Shown: positions 8,353 through 19,900 of the stretch, piece after piece
Position numbering within the stretch: the stretch's first letter is position 1
How the letters are laid out: every line of letters starts with the position of its first letter
Assembly (NCBI GenBank): GCA_965651695.1
Contig: CBFGTI010000009.1
Coordinates: 5,619 to 69,618, forward strand
DNA from: Imperialibacter sp965651695
Lineage (GTDB): Bacteria; Bacteroidota; Bacteroidia; Cytophagales; Cyclobacteriaceae
Direction: 5' to 3'
DNA length: 64,000 nucleotides
The notes under the pieces: model-generated
Seen by the model: only the letters and a program-made list of their open reading frames with translations
Databases searched by the model: none
Told to the model about the DNA's origin: nothing
Position numbers and translations under genes: made by a program

Positions 8353-10746
8353 TTACTCTTCCTTCAAAGAAGCGGCCGGGTTGTTGGTGGCCGCTACGAG
8401 GCTATGGTAGCCTACAGTCACCATGGTTATAATGAGAATTAAAGCTGCAGAAAAAACGAAGCTCTGTGGCTGCGGGTCTATCCGGTAGGCGAAATCTTCC
8501 AGCCAGCTGCTCATAAAGAAATAGGCCACCGGAAAGGCAAACAATATTGCGATAGCTATCAGCTTCAGAAAGTCGCGTGAAATAAGCAGCATAATGTCGG
8601 TAACTGTAGCCCCCACTACTTTTCTCACGCCAATTTCTTTTTTCTTTTGCTCGGCTGTAAACGATGCCAGGCCGAACAATCCCATGCAGGCAATAATGAT
8701 TGTAAGCACCGAAAACAGAGCGAAAACCTTCCCTTTGGTTTCGTCGGCCAGGTACTGCTCATAAAAATCCTGCTCTACGAAGGAGTATTCAAGCGGGCGA
8801 TTGGTTATTACTTCTTTCCATTGTGCTTCGATGTAGGCGAGGGTTTCCTTCACTTTGGGTCCGCTCATCCTTATGAACATAATGCCGTTAAGGTCGCTGT
8901 TGTAAAGCACCATTGGCCGGATAGGCTCCTGCAGCGATCTCTGATGGAAGTCCTTAATTACACCCACCACTTTCACTTCCTGCTCTTCCTCGTTGGCATC
9001 CGAAAAACTCTTCAGCCTTTTACCTATCGGGTCCCGCCAGCCCATTTCCAATACCAGCGCCTCGTTTACAATGGCAGCCTGCGAGGTATCGCTCTTCAAT
9101 TCATCTGAAAAATTGCGCCCGCTGCTCATTTCAATCTCCAGTGTGGAAAGGTAGTCGGCATCCACCGAGTAAGTAACAAGCCCTTTCTCTACAAATTCGC
9201 CCGTTTCTGCTTCTATGTAAGTGCCATTGATGTTAAAATCGGCGCCGGGGCTTGTCCACCCTGAGCCTACCGATACTATACTGGCGTTTTTCAGCAGCGC
9301 TTGCTTCAGTACCTCATACTTGCCACGGGTTTCTTTGCCTTCCAGTGCCACCCGTAACACCTGGTCTTTGTTGAAGCCGAGGTCTTTCGTCTTCATGTAC
9401 GCCAGCTGATCGTACACCACCCAGGTGCAGATTACCATCACTATGGAAATAGAGAACTGAATTACCACCAGCGTTTTTCGAAGTGTGGCATTGCCCGACT
9501 TGGAAGACAGGCGGCCTTTGAGCACTTGCGCCGATTGGAACTTTGAGAGATAAAAAGCGGGGTAGCTGCCTGCGAGCAAGCCTACCACCAGCAAAATGCC
9601 CAATAACATCAGCATTACCCAGGGGTTGGTATAAAACTCCCGCTCAATTTGCTTTCCGGCGATGTCGTTGAAAAACGGCAGCAGAAAGAAAGCGAGCACG
9701 ATGCTCAGCATTACCGAAAGCAGCGTGATAACCATAGACTCGGTAACAAACTGAAAGATAAGCTGCTTGCGATGGGAGCCCAGCACCTTGCGAACGCCTA
9801 CCTCTTTGGACCGTACGGTAGACCGCGCTGTGGCGAGGTTCATATAGTTAATGGACGCAATAAGCAGCATAAACACAGCGATAGCCGAAAATATGTAGAT
9901 ATACGACATACTGCCTGTAGCATCAATTTGCCCGTCCGAATCCGAATAAAGGTAAATGTCGGTTAGCGGCTCAAGGTAGAAGTCGGCCCGTGCATTGAAC
10001 CGGCGGAAAAGCTCTCCGGCGTGTTTGTCCATAAAGGCTTCCGACTGCGCATCCAGGTTTTGTGTATCACTCCCTTCCTGCAGTTCAATGTAGGTCCAGT
10101 CGCTAATGTTGCCCCAGTTTTGCGATCTTTCTTTGGGCAGCGAAGTATAGGAGATCAGGATACGAGGCTTCATGTGCGAGTTAGCGGGAGGGTCTTGCAT
10201 TACGCCGGTTACCTCCCGCTGCCACTCTTCCGAGCCTGTTTTGATCACTTTGCCGATGGGGCTTTCAGTGCCAAAGTATTTTTGGGCCACCGAAGCCGAT
10301 AGCACCACCGTATTGGGTTCTTTTAGTGCTGTGGCAGGGTTGCCTTCGATGAGCTTAAAGCTGAAGATCGAAAAAAATGATGAGTCGGCGAAATAGAGGC
10401 CATTTTCATAAAACTGCCGGTCGTCTTTTATTACCAGCTCACGGCCAAAGTTTACCAGGCGCACATAATTGGCAACTTCAGGGAAATCGCTTTTTAACGA
10501 TGGACCCACGGGCGACATGGTTTGGCAGATATTCAACCGCGAGTCCTGGATGTAAGCATCGGTAGCCACACGATAAATCCTGTCTGCTTTCTTATGAAAT
10601 CTGTCGTAGCTAAGCTCATCGAGTATATAAAGACTGAGGAAAAGGCTGCACAGGATTCCCACGGTAAGGCCGGAAATATTGATAAAGCTGTAAAAGCCCT
10701 GGTTCTTCAGGTTACGAAATGCTACGAGGATATAGTTCTTCAGCAT
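8353..10746 (-). CDS. ABC transporter permease, MacB/FtsX type with two FtsX domains
   Basis: 797 residues in the duplicated layout common in Bacteroidota: an N-terminal membrane helix (FINISGLTVGILCSLFLSLY), a MacB-like periplasmic domain (~50-240), an FtsX domain with three helices (~280-430, including STVRSKEVGVRKVLGSHRKQL), a second periplasmic domain, and a second FtsX domain (~680-790, including KKKEIGVRKVVGATVTDIML). Such proteins work with a separate ATPase in mechanotransmission or efflux; no ATPase gene adjoins it, so the partner must be elsewhere. It starts at ATG 10746, divergent from the giant LRR gene across a 251-bp gap. Confidence 0.88.
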   Translation of the reverse strand: MLKNYILVAFRNLKNQGFYSFINISGLTVGILCSLFLSLYILDELSYDRFHKKADRIYRVATDAYIQDSRLNICQTMSPVGPSLKSDFPEVANYVRLVNFGRELVIKDDRQFYENGLYFADSSFFSIFSFKLIEGNPATALKEPNTVVLSASVAQKYFGTESPIGKVIKTGSEEWQREVTGVMQDPPANSHMKPRILISYTSLPKERSQNWGNISDWTYIELQEGSDTQNLDAQSEAFMDKHAGELFRRFNARADFYLEPLTDIYLYSDSDGQIDATGSMSYIYIFSAIAVFMLLIASINYMNLATARSTVRSKEVGVRKVLGSHRKQLIFQFVTESMVITLLSVMLSIVLAFFLLPFFNDIAGKQIEREFYTNPWVMLMLLGILLVVGLLAGSYPAFYLSKFQSAQVLKGRLSSKSGNATLRKTLVVIQFSISIVMVICTWVVYDQLAYMKTKDLGFNKDQVLRVALEGKETRGKYEVLKQALLKNASIVSVGSGWTSPGADFNINGTYIEAETGEFVEKGLVTYSVDADYLSTLEIEMSSGRNFSDELKSDTSQAAIVNEALVLEMGWRDPIGKRLKSFSDANEEEQEVKVVGVIKDFHQRSLQEPIRPMVLYNSDLNGIMFIRMSGPKVKETLAYIEAQWKEVITNRPLEYSFVEQDFYEQYLADETKGKVFALFSVLTIIIACMGLFGLASFTAEQKKKEIGVRKVVGATVTDIMLLISRDFLKLIAIAILFAFPVAYFFMSSWLEDFAYRIDPQPQSFVFSAALILIITMVTVGYHSLVAATNNPAASLKEE

Positions 10747-10997
10747 GGTGCTATATAAGTAAAACCGTTAACATCTGATGCGATGTTATTGTTTTGCTAA
10801 GCAACATGTATACCGTTTAAGTAATTAGGCGGTAAAATCAGTCCATTCATCGAAATACCCTCTTCTAGGTATTGCATATGTGTCCACTAATGATTCACTT
10901 TAATGTTCGGCAACGAACAGACTTACAGCATTAGTATATATATTTTCTTTTTTTGGTCGTGAGCAGACAGTTTTTTGTTTTAGCCTAACGTACGCAT

Positions 10998-13900
10998 ATG
11001 TCGATTCAAAACAATCAGGGACCCAGCTCCCTTTCGAAGATTTTCTTCCTCGTCTTTTTTGTTACCGCTTTTTTATCAGGAGCCAAAGCCCAAACCACCC
11101 AGGGGGTGCTGGATGCAGACTATAACGCCCTGATGGATTTGTACAATAGTACCGGCGGCGGTGTAGACTGGATAGCAGGTGGCTGGAACACTACCGATGT
11201 CTCTACTTGGGAGGGGGTAACTGTGGCAGGAGATAGGGTAGTAGGAATTAGTTTGCCCACCTATGGCTTAAATGGTCCACTCCCTGCCACCATGGGAAAC
11301 CTTACCGCCCTGCAAACGCTGGATTTGTCTGACAACATACTGTCAGGCCCTATTCCGGTTGAGCTATTTACTATTGGTACACTAACTTCCCTGAACCTTT
11401 CCATTAATAGCCTGGACGGTTCCATCCCGGACCCTTCGGCTATGACGCTCCTTACCTCTCTCAATTTGAGCGACAATAGTCTGAGCGGTGCCATTCCGGC
11501 CACCATAGGAAGCTTAGCCGCTTTAACCGAGCTTGATCTGTCGTACAACCAGCTGGACGGCCAGCTACCGGGTGAGTTATTTATCATTTCGGGCATTCAA
11601 ACGATCAGGGTCTATTCCAACTTTTTGAGCGGACCCATACCCGACGCTTTCTCAACTTCAATAATTACGCTCGACCTTGGCGCCAACCAGTTAACTGGTG
11701 GGGTGCCGCTGTCCATGACTACAATACCTGGGCTCACCAATCTCTATCTTGAAGATAATCAGCTCACAGACCTGCCTGTGTTTACAGGCCTGACAGAATT
11801 CACAGTAGGAGGCAATTATTTTGATTTTGGTGACATCGAGCCGAACATCAGCATTGCGGGGATGCTATACGATTACCAGCTGCCTGTGCCGAAGTATCCG
11901 GATGTAGACATTGCGGAAGGTGGCGAAATATTCATGTCGTATTCCATTGGTGGTACAAATAATGTATATCAATGGTACAAAGACGGATTACCTATAGACG
12001 GCGAAAATCTTAGTTCCATAACGATATCGGGAGCAACATCGGCCAATACCGGATCTTACTATCTGGAAATCACTAACACCGTAGCACAGGATCTAATTCT
12101 TACTACAGAAAACACACTTGTGACGATACATGGTGTTACAGCTGGCATTATCAACCCCGACTATGTAGCGCTGCAAGCACTTTACAATGCGACTGCCGGC
12201 GACAGCTGGAACAACACGCTGGCACTTAATGCACCCTGGTTTACCGGCGATGCTTCAACCTGGCATGGCGTTACGGTAGCAAACAACAGGGTTACCAACA
12301 TCAACCTTGCGAACAACGGGTTAAGCGGTTCGATTCCCGCTACAATAGAAGACCTTACCGCGCTGGAAACACTTCATCTTCAGGGCAACCAACTTTCGGA
12401 CCCTATTCCTGCTACAATTGGATCTCTAACTGCCCTGAATACCCTGCATCTCGGCAACAACCAGCTCACCGGTGGCATTCCCATAGAAGTCGGATTCCTT
12501 GGCAATCTCACATTTTTGGACCTCAGCCAAAATTTGCTAACGGGTGGAATACCCCCGGAAATAGGCGCACTTTTTCAGCTTACGAGCCTGAACCTGCATA
12601 TGAACCAGTTGAGCGGAGATTTGCCGGCTGAGCTTTGGAACCTTACCAATCTTACTTCGCTGAGCCTGTTTATGAACCAGCTCACCGGTGCCATCCCTGA
12701 AGATATAGGCGCACTCACCAACCTGAACTCCCTGCAGCTCACCAGCAATATGTTTAGCGGCGCAATACCAAATGCTATTGGCACGCTAACCAATCTCAGT
12801 TCACTGGCGATTTCAGGAAACCAATTCTCCGGGTCGGTACCTGCAGGCATTGGGAGCTTGCCCGGGTTAACTTACCTGGGCCTTGGCGATAATGAATTGA
12901 CAGAGTTGCCGGATTTTTCCGAAGCACCATGGAACAGTACCATTGATGAATTCTCGGCATACAGTAACTACTTCACTTTTGAAGATATTGAGCCCAACGT
13001 AGGGATTGCGAATTTCAACTACAATACGCAGAAATCGATCCCTGCCCAGCCCGACGTTACCGTCACCGAGAATAATCCTTTTTCGATCAGCTATACAGTT
13101 GGTGGAACCGACAACACCTATCAATGGTACAAGAATGGTGCTCCGGTAGGTACCAACAGCAGCACGTATTCGGTAGCTGCAGCCACTATGGCGGACAATG
13201 ATTATTACTACCTGGCGGTTACCAGCCCCACGCTTGTCCCCGACTTGACGCTATATACAGACCAGACGTTGGTGACGGTTAATGCTGCTCCATTGGTGGA
13301 AACTGATTCGCTCGCCCTGGTGGAAATCTTCAATGCGCTCGGCGGTACGGGGTGGTTTAATAACAACGGATGGCTGCAGTTGGATGCTCCGGTGAATACC
13401 TGGTACGGAGTGACAGTTTCGGGCGGGAGAGTTACCGGTTTAAGCCTCCCCTCCAACAACCTGGCAGGCGCTATCCCTGCTGCAATTGGGGAACTGGACG
13501 GCCTGCAAATGCTTAACCTGAACAGCAATCCCATCATAGATCCTATACCAGGAGAAATTGGCAATCTTACAGCACTTACATTTTTGGGTTTGGGACAAAA
13601 CTATAACGCACCGTCAATCACAGCTTTACCCACCTCAATCGGCAATCTCACCGCCTTGACCATCCTGGATATTTCGGGGAACCGACTGGATGCTTTACCT
13701 GCTGAAATTGGCAGCCTGGCTAATTTGCAGGAGCTGCATGCCGGCAGCAATCAATTAACTGCTCTACCGGATGTTTGGGGAGGGTTGGCTTCGTTGCGAA
13801 GCCTCAATATAGAGGGTAACCAAATCTCTGCATACCCCGCATCTCTGGGAGAACTCACCACATTGGAGAGTGTTTTTATCAACTATAACCAATTTACAGC

Positions 13901-16900
13901 TTTCCCTTCTTTCGTAGGTGCTTCAAGCGGAAGCCTGCGAACATTATTCATGCAAGGCAACCAGTTTGCCGAAATTCCCGCCGAGATTAACACACTGTCA
14001 GTTCTTGAAGACCTGGCGATTGGTAATGAGGCCATGACGGCTGTTCCTGCTTCAATATTTGCTATAAGCACATTGAAGAGCCTGTATGTGTACAATAGCC
14101 CGTTAGGAACAATTCCGGAAGAGGTTACAGGGCTGACGAATCTTTTGAGCCTTGGAATGGCCGGTTGCGGACTTACGGGAGAACTCCCCGCGTTTCTGAC
14201 AACAATGCCTTCACTTGCCTATTTGGACGTTGCCTTCAACTCTTTAACCACCCTCCCAGACTTCACGGGGTCCGCCGTTGAAAATTTGAGGATTGGCTTT
14301 AACCAACTCCCTTTTGGGGAAATAGAAAAAGTTTTGGCTATTCCCACTCTCGACTATTCTCCTCAAAACCCTATCCAGGCAGCAGACGAAGTGAATCCAC
14401 TGATTGGGGAGAAACTACTGGTGCGGATTCCTGTTTCGGGAAGCAATAACCAATATCAGTGGTATAAGGACGAGCAAATATTTGAAGGTTTCCAAACCGA
14501 CAGTCTCGTTCTTGCCAGTGTGGCGGCTACCGACGGTGGTTATTACCGGCTTGAAGTTACCAGTAGTGTAGTTGCGGGCCTTACTCTTACTACCGAGAGT
14601 ATTTTTGTCAATCCAGTTGAACCTGTATTAGAGACAGATTCCCTCGCGCTTGTAGCCATTTACAATGCCACTGGTGGTGCAAACTGGAACAATAACAATG
14701 GTTGGCTGCAGCCAGGCCTACCAGTCGCCAATTGGGCTGGCGTAACCGTCGAGGGAGGTAGGGTTACCTCGCTGAACCTATACGGCAATCAATTGGCGGG
14801 CACAATCCCTTCGCAGATAGGTGATCTCACCGGTCTTCAGCAGCTATTTCTGGCATGGAACCAGTTGGTAGGAGATGTGCCGCAAGAGATTACTAACCTC
14901 ACATTACTTCAACACCTTGATCTTGGCTCAAATGAGCTAACCAACCTACCCGATCTTACAGGGCTGACCTCTATGGCTGGCTTATATTTGCAAGACAACT
15001 ACTTTACATTTGAAGATTTAGAACCCAACGTGGGAATTCCCGGAATTAGCTATGGATATCAGAAGGAGGTCCAAATAGGTGAAGGTATAGAGGTGGTAAT
15101 CGGCGCTCCGCTGGCTATTTCGGCTACAGTTGGCGGCACGGGCAACCAATATCAGTGGTTCAAAAATTCTGTGTTTCTCGACGGGTTTACCACTAGCACC
15201 TACTCGGTAGCGTCTTCCACCACTGCTGAACGGGGCCGCTATTACATGGAAATTACCAATCCGGCAGTCCCTGGTCTCCTGTTAAGAACCCAAAGCCTGG
15301 AAGTAGAGGTGCTTTCACCTTCCTATGCATACGAGAGTGGCTATGTTTTCTGGAAAAAGATTGGGGCTGAAACTTCCGGAATATTTCAGCACTTCCCGAG
15401 CGTCTTAGCTAAGGACGGCTTAAATAACATCTACGCTTTAGACAAAGACTTAAAGACCATCAATAAATTCAGTGCTTCCGGCGAGTTAATTTTGTCTATT
15501 CCTTATCCGGATTATGTCTCCCAAGTAAGCGATATGGCCGCTGATGCAGCAGGCAACCTCTATATTTCTGATGAATCGAGTTCAACGATAGTCAAATTTG
15601 ATGCATCCGGAACGTTTGTTTATACAATTGAAAACACTAATGGCGCCTTTGGTATTGCCATTGATAGTTCCGGAGATCTTTTATTTCTGCCAAGAAACAC
15701 ACTTCCTTTCAGACTACAGCGACACAGCGGCTCATCAGGTGCCTTTCTTGGAGAAATCGAGCTAACCCAGGGGCCTGAGGCAGGCATATACCTTGGGTTC
15801 GAACTAGACCCTGACGGAAACATCTTTCTTTCTGAACCAAGTGTGGGGAGAATAGACAAGTTTTCGTCAGCAGGTGCATTTGTTAGCTCTGTCGATCTCG
15901 CAGCAAATGGATATAGCCTCTGGTCAGGCTGGTATTTTTCGGTAGCTGCCAACGGCGACATTTATTTTCAGGTTAACTATAATTCTGACCTTAAGGTATT
16001 TCATTTTGGCAGTGATGGAAGCTTAATTTCCAAGTTTGGAGACTTTTCAACCTTGCCCTCAGCATCGGGTATTACTACCACTGCGGACGGAATTCTTGTG
16101 GCAGATCAGATACTGGGCTTACAGCAATTCGATCTTGCTGGTAACTTCATTCAGACAGTGGGGCCCCGTAAGGACGCTGCGGGGCAGTTTAACCACGCAC
16201 AGAAGATGGCGATAGACGCCTTCGGCAACCGGTATATTACCGATTATTTCAATGGAAGGATACAAAAGTTTGACGATGAAGGCACTTTCCTTTCAACAAT
16301 CGGTAGTCTGGGCACGGGAGCAGCACAGCTGCAGTATCCCATTTCTGTGGCCGTAGATGCGCAAGGTCAGCTGTTTGTTGCCGACAGTGGGAACGACCGG
16401 ATACAGGTGTTTTCTGCTGAAGGTACTCACCTGTACTCGATTGGTGGCACGGGTTCAGCAGACGGACAGTTTTCCAAACCGATCGCTGTTTCCATATCCG
16501 GCGAGTTTCTGTTTGTTCTGGACGCCATGAACAACAGGGTACAAAAATTTGATTTGCAGGGCAACCATCTTCTGTCGTTTGGGTCCGCCGGCAGCGGTGA
16601 AGGTCAGTTCACCAATTTAAACGCAATGGTTATAGAGGCCGATGGCAATATACTTATTGCCAATAACCAGCCAACCAAGTGGGTTCGTTTTACCCAGGAC
16701 GGGCAGTTTGTTGAAGAAATTGATCTCGGAATAGAATTCATGAATGGCCTTTCAACTGATAATACCGGAGCGGTTTATGTAGTGGGCGAAAACGGCATCG
16801 GCAAGGCCGATAGAAACGGAGGTCTTTTGACACAAATAGGATTCTCTGAATCTGTTACTGAAAATGATATTTGGGGGGCACTGGCAGTATCTTCCAATGC

Positions 16901-19900
16901 CGCGGGAGATACCCTATGGATTTCTTCCAGCCCGAACAGGGTGTCTATTTTCTATGCGGCCGAACCTGATCTGCCAAAGTTGGACTCCTTAACACTTGTT
17001 GAACTTTATAATGCTACCGGAGGCACAAACTGGACCAATAACTCAAACTGGCTCAGCGGAAATATTTCGACATGGTTCGGAGTCACTGTTTTTGAGGGAC
17101 GAGTGATTGAATTGAGCTTACCCAACAACAACCTGTCTGGCGCACTCCCTCCCACCCTGGGGCAGTTGAGTGCCATCCAGCGGTTGGCACTGAACGATAA
17201 CGCGCTGACTGACGCTGTGCCGGTATCTGTATTGGAAATGACGGGCCTTTCTTATCTCGACATTAGCAACAATGACTTATTGACTTTGCCTGACTTGTCA
17301 AGTCTCACGCTGCTGGGCGTTGCCACGGGCGACGAGTTGAGAGTTTTCGGGAATAAGTTCCAGTTCACCGACCTGCTGCCCAACATAACTGTTCCAAACT
17401 ACAGCTACAGTCCACAGCAGGAAATTCCCGCTCTTGAGCCCATCACCATTTCTGAATTGGAAGCTTTATCATTGAGTTACACAATAGAGGGTGAAGGAAC
17501 TACCTTTCAATGGATGAAGGATGGCGCACCCATTTCTGGGGCCACTGCCGCTACTTATTCAAAAGCCCAGGCCAGCACTACAGATGCGGGCATCTATTAC
17601 CTCACTGCCACCAATCCGGGGCTGCCTGGGTTAACTTTGGCTACCGGGGCAACCACCGTGACGGTAAACATCCTGTCGGTGCCTGAGTCCGAACGCTCCG
17701 CCCTTGCCGACCTCTACAATGCTACCGGCGGCGCCGGCTGGACCAACAAAACCAATTGGCTTGTAGATGGGCAGGATGTAAACACCTGGCATGGTGTAAC
17801 CGTAGTGGAAGGACGGGTGACCAAAATAGATCTCTCGAACAATAATTTGATAGGTGCCGTACCAGCGTCTTTCGCAAACCTTACCGCCCTCGCCGAGCTG
17901 GTGCTGAACAACAACCAGCTTACCGGGTTGCCCGACCTGTCGGCACTGGCGCTTACCACCTTCAATGTAAGCACCAACGCACTCACTTTCGAAGACCTTG
18001 AACCCAATATTGCCAAGCTAACAACATACAGCCCGCAGGCGCAAATACCGTCGGGTGGTAACAGAACCCTTATCGAGGAAGAAGCGCTTTCTCTTCAGTT
18101 TACCGTAGGCGGAGCCAACAATACCTACCAGTGGTTTAAAGACGAGGTGGCTATTCAGGGTGCTACGGCCGCAACTTATGCGGTGGCTTCCGCAAGGCAG
18201 GCCAACAGCGGCAGCTACAGGCTGGAGATACGCAACAGCACCGTTGCCGACCTGGCGTTGACTACGCAAGCATTTACTGTGACGGTGAACCTGAAGACGG
18301 TGGAAACGACCGACAGGGCTGCGCTGGAAGCACTTTACAACGGCACCAACGGCGCATCGTGGACCAACAAAACCGGGTGGCTAACCGATGCCCCGGTAGG
18401 CGAGTGGTTTGGCGTAACTGTAGAGCTAGGCAAGGTGGTGAGTGTTGCCCTTACTTCCAACAACCTGGTGGGGCCGCTGCCACATTCTCTGTTCGCCATG
18501 CAGTCTCTCCGCTCGCTCAACCTAAGCGGTAATCAGCTAAGTGGCACCATGCCGGAGACCATCACCGGCTTGACGCAACTGCAGCAGCTATATTTGCAGG
18601 ACAACCAGATAACAGGCCGCATACCTTCAGCGCTGGGCAATTTAACAGCCCTTACCGCGCTGGATTTGGGGCGCAACAAATTTTACGGCTCATTGCCTTC
18701 GTCTATAGGCAGCCTGGTTAACCTCGAAAGTATCCTCGGTCTGGCGGGTAACGACCTTACCGGTACGTTGCCTGCTTCATTGGGAAGTTTGACGAAGCTG
18801 AAGATTCTTGCGGCCGATGACAACCAGTTTGAAGGACTTATCCCCGCTGAGCTCGGTAGTATGGCGGCGCTTACGGAACTCTATCTCCACAAAAACCTTC
18901 TAAGCGGGGCTGTTCCTGCGGGGTTGAGCAGTCTTGCGAGTCTGCAGCGGCTTTATTTGAATGAAAATGCCCTGGAAGGGACGTTCCCGGCGGCGATCGC
19001 AGGTATTACTGCGTTGAAACAGGTTGCCCTCAATGATAATAAGTTCATTTCCCTACCCAGTTTCAAGAATGGCCCTGCGCTCGATCTGCTTCATATAGCA
19101 AACAATAAAGTGGGATTTGGCTCCATCGAACCAAACATGGGAATAGCAGACTTTATTTACTCTCCGCAGGGAAGATACGGCCTGCCTGCCGATATACTAC
19201 ACAACGTCGGCGAGGATTACACCTTTGAACTAGGGATGGGTGGCACCTCCAACAGTTATCAGTGGTTCAAAAATGACCAGGCCATTACGGGAGCTACAGC
19301 AAAAGATTTGGTGGTTACCAATCCGCAGTCTGACGCAGAAGGTGTTTACTACGCCAAGGTGACTAATTCGGCGGTGCCTGACCTTGAACTGCAAACGGAA
19401 GACTACAATTTCAAGCTATCGTCACTTGAGCGCGACAGGCTTGCTTTGATTGCAATCTTTAATGCAACCGGGGGCACTAACTGGATAAACAAAGACAATT
19501 GGGGCACGGAGGCTTCGCTCGACACGTGGTCGGGCATTACAGTAGCCAACAACAGGGTTACTCAAATAAACCTTCCCAACAACCGTATCGTTGGTGATAT
19601 TCCTAACGACATCAGGGACATAGGGGCGCTGCAAGTGGTTAACTTTTCCAATAGCGGCGAAGCTTTCAACCCCGATGTCGATAACCAGATCAGGTCTATG
19701 CCCGATATGTCGCGGCTCACCACGCTTACTTCCGTAAACATGACCCGAAACCGTCTTGGTTTCTCCAGCATTGAGCCTAACTACGTGGGCCTCGCCGACA
19801 AATTCGTCTTTAGCCCTCAGCGCAGGTTTGGCGAAACAACCAACACCCAGGTAGAGGTAGGCAGCCCGCACCGCCTCGAAATACAGGTGAGTGGCAATAA

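Noticed and set aside
10905..10918. GTTCG-GCAA-CGAAC hairpin upstream of the giant gene
   Set aside because: A tidy 5-bp stem with a GNRA loop, but too short to separate from chance and not placed at a promoter or terminator that I can define.
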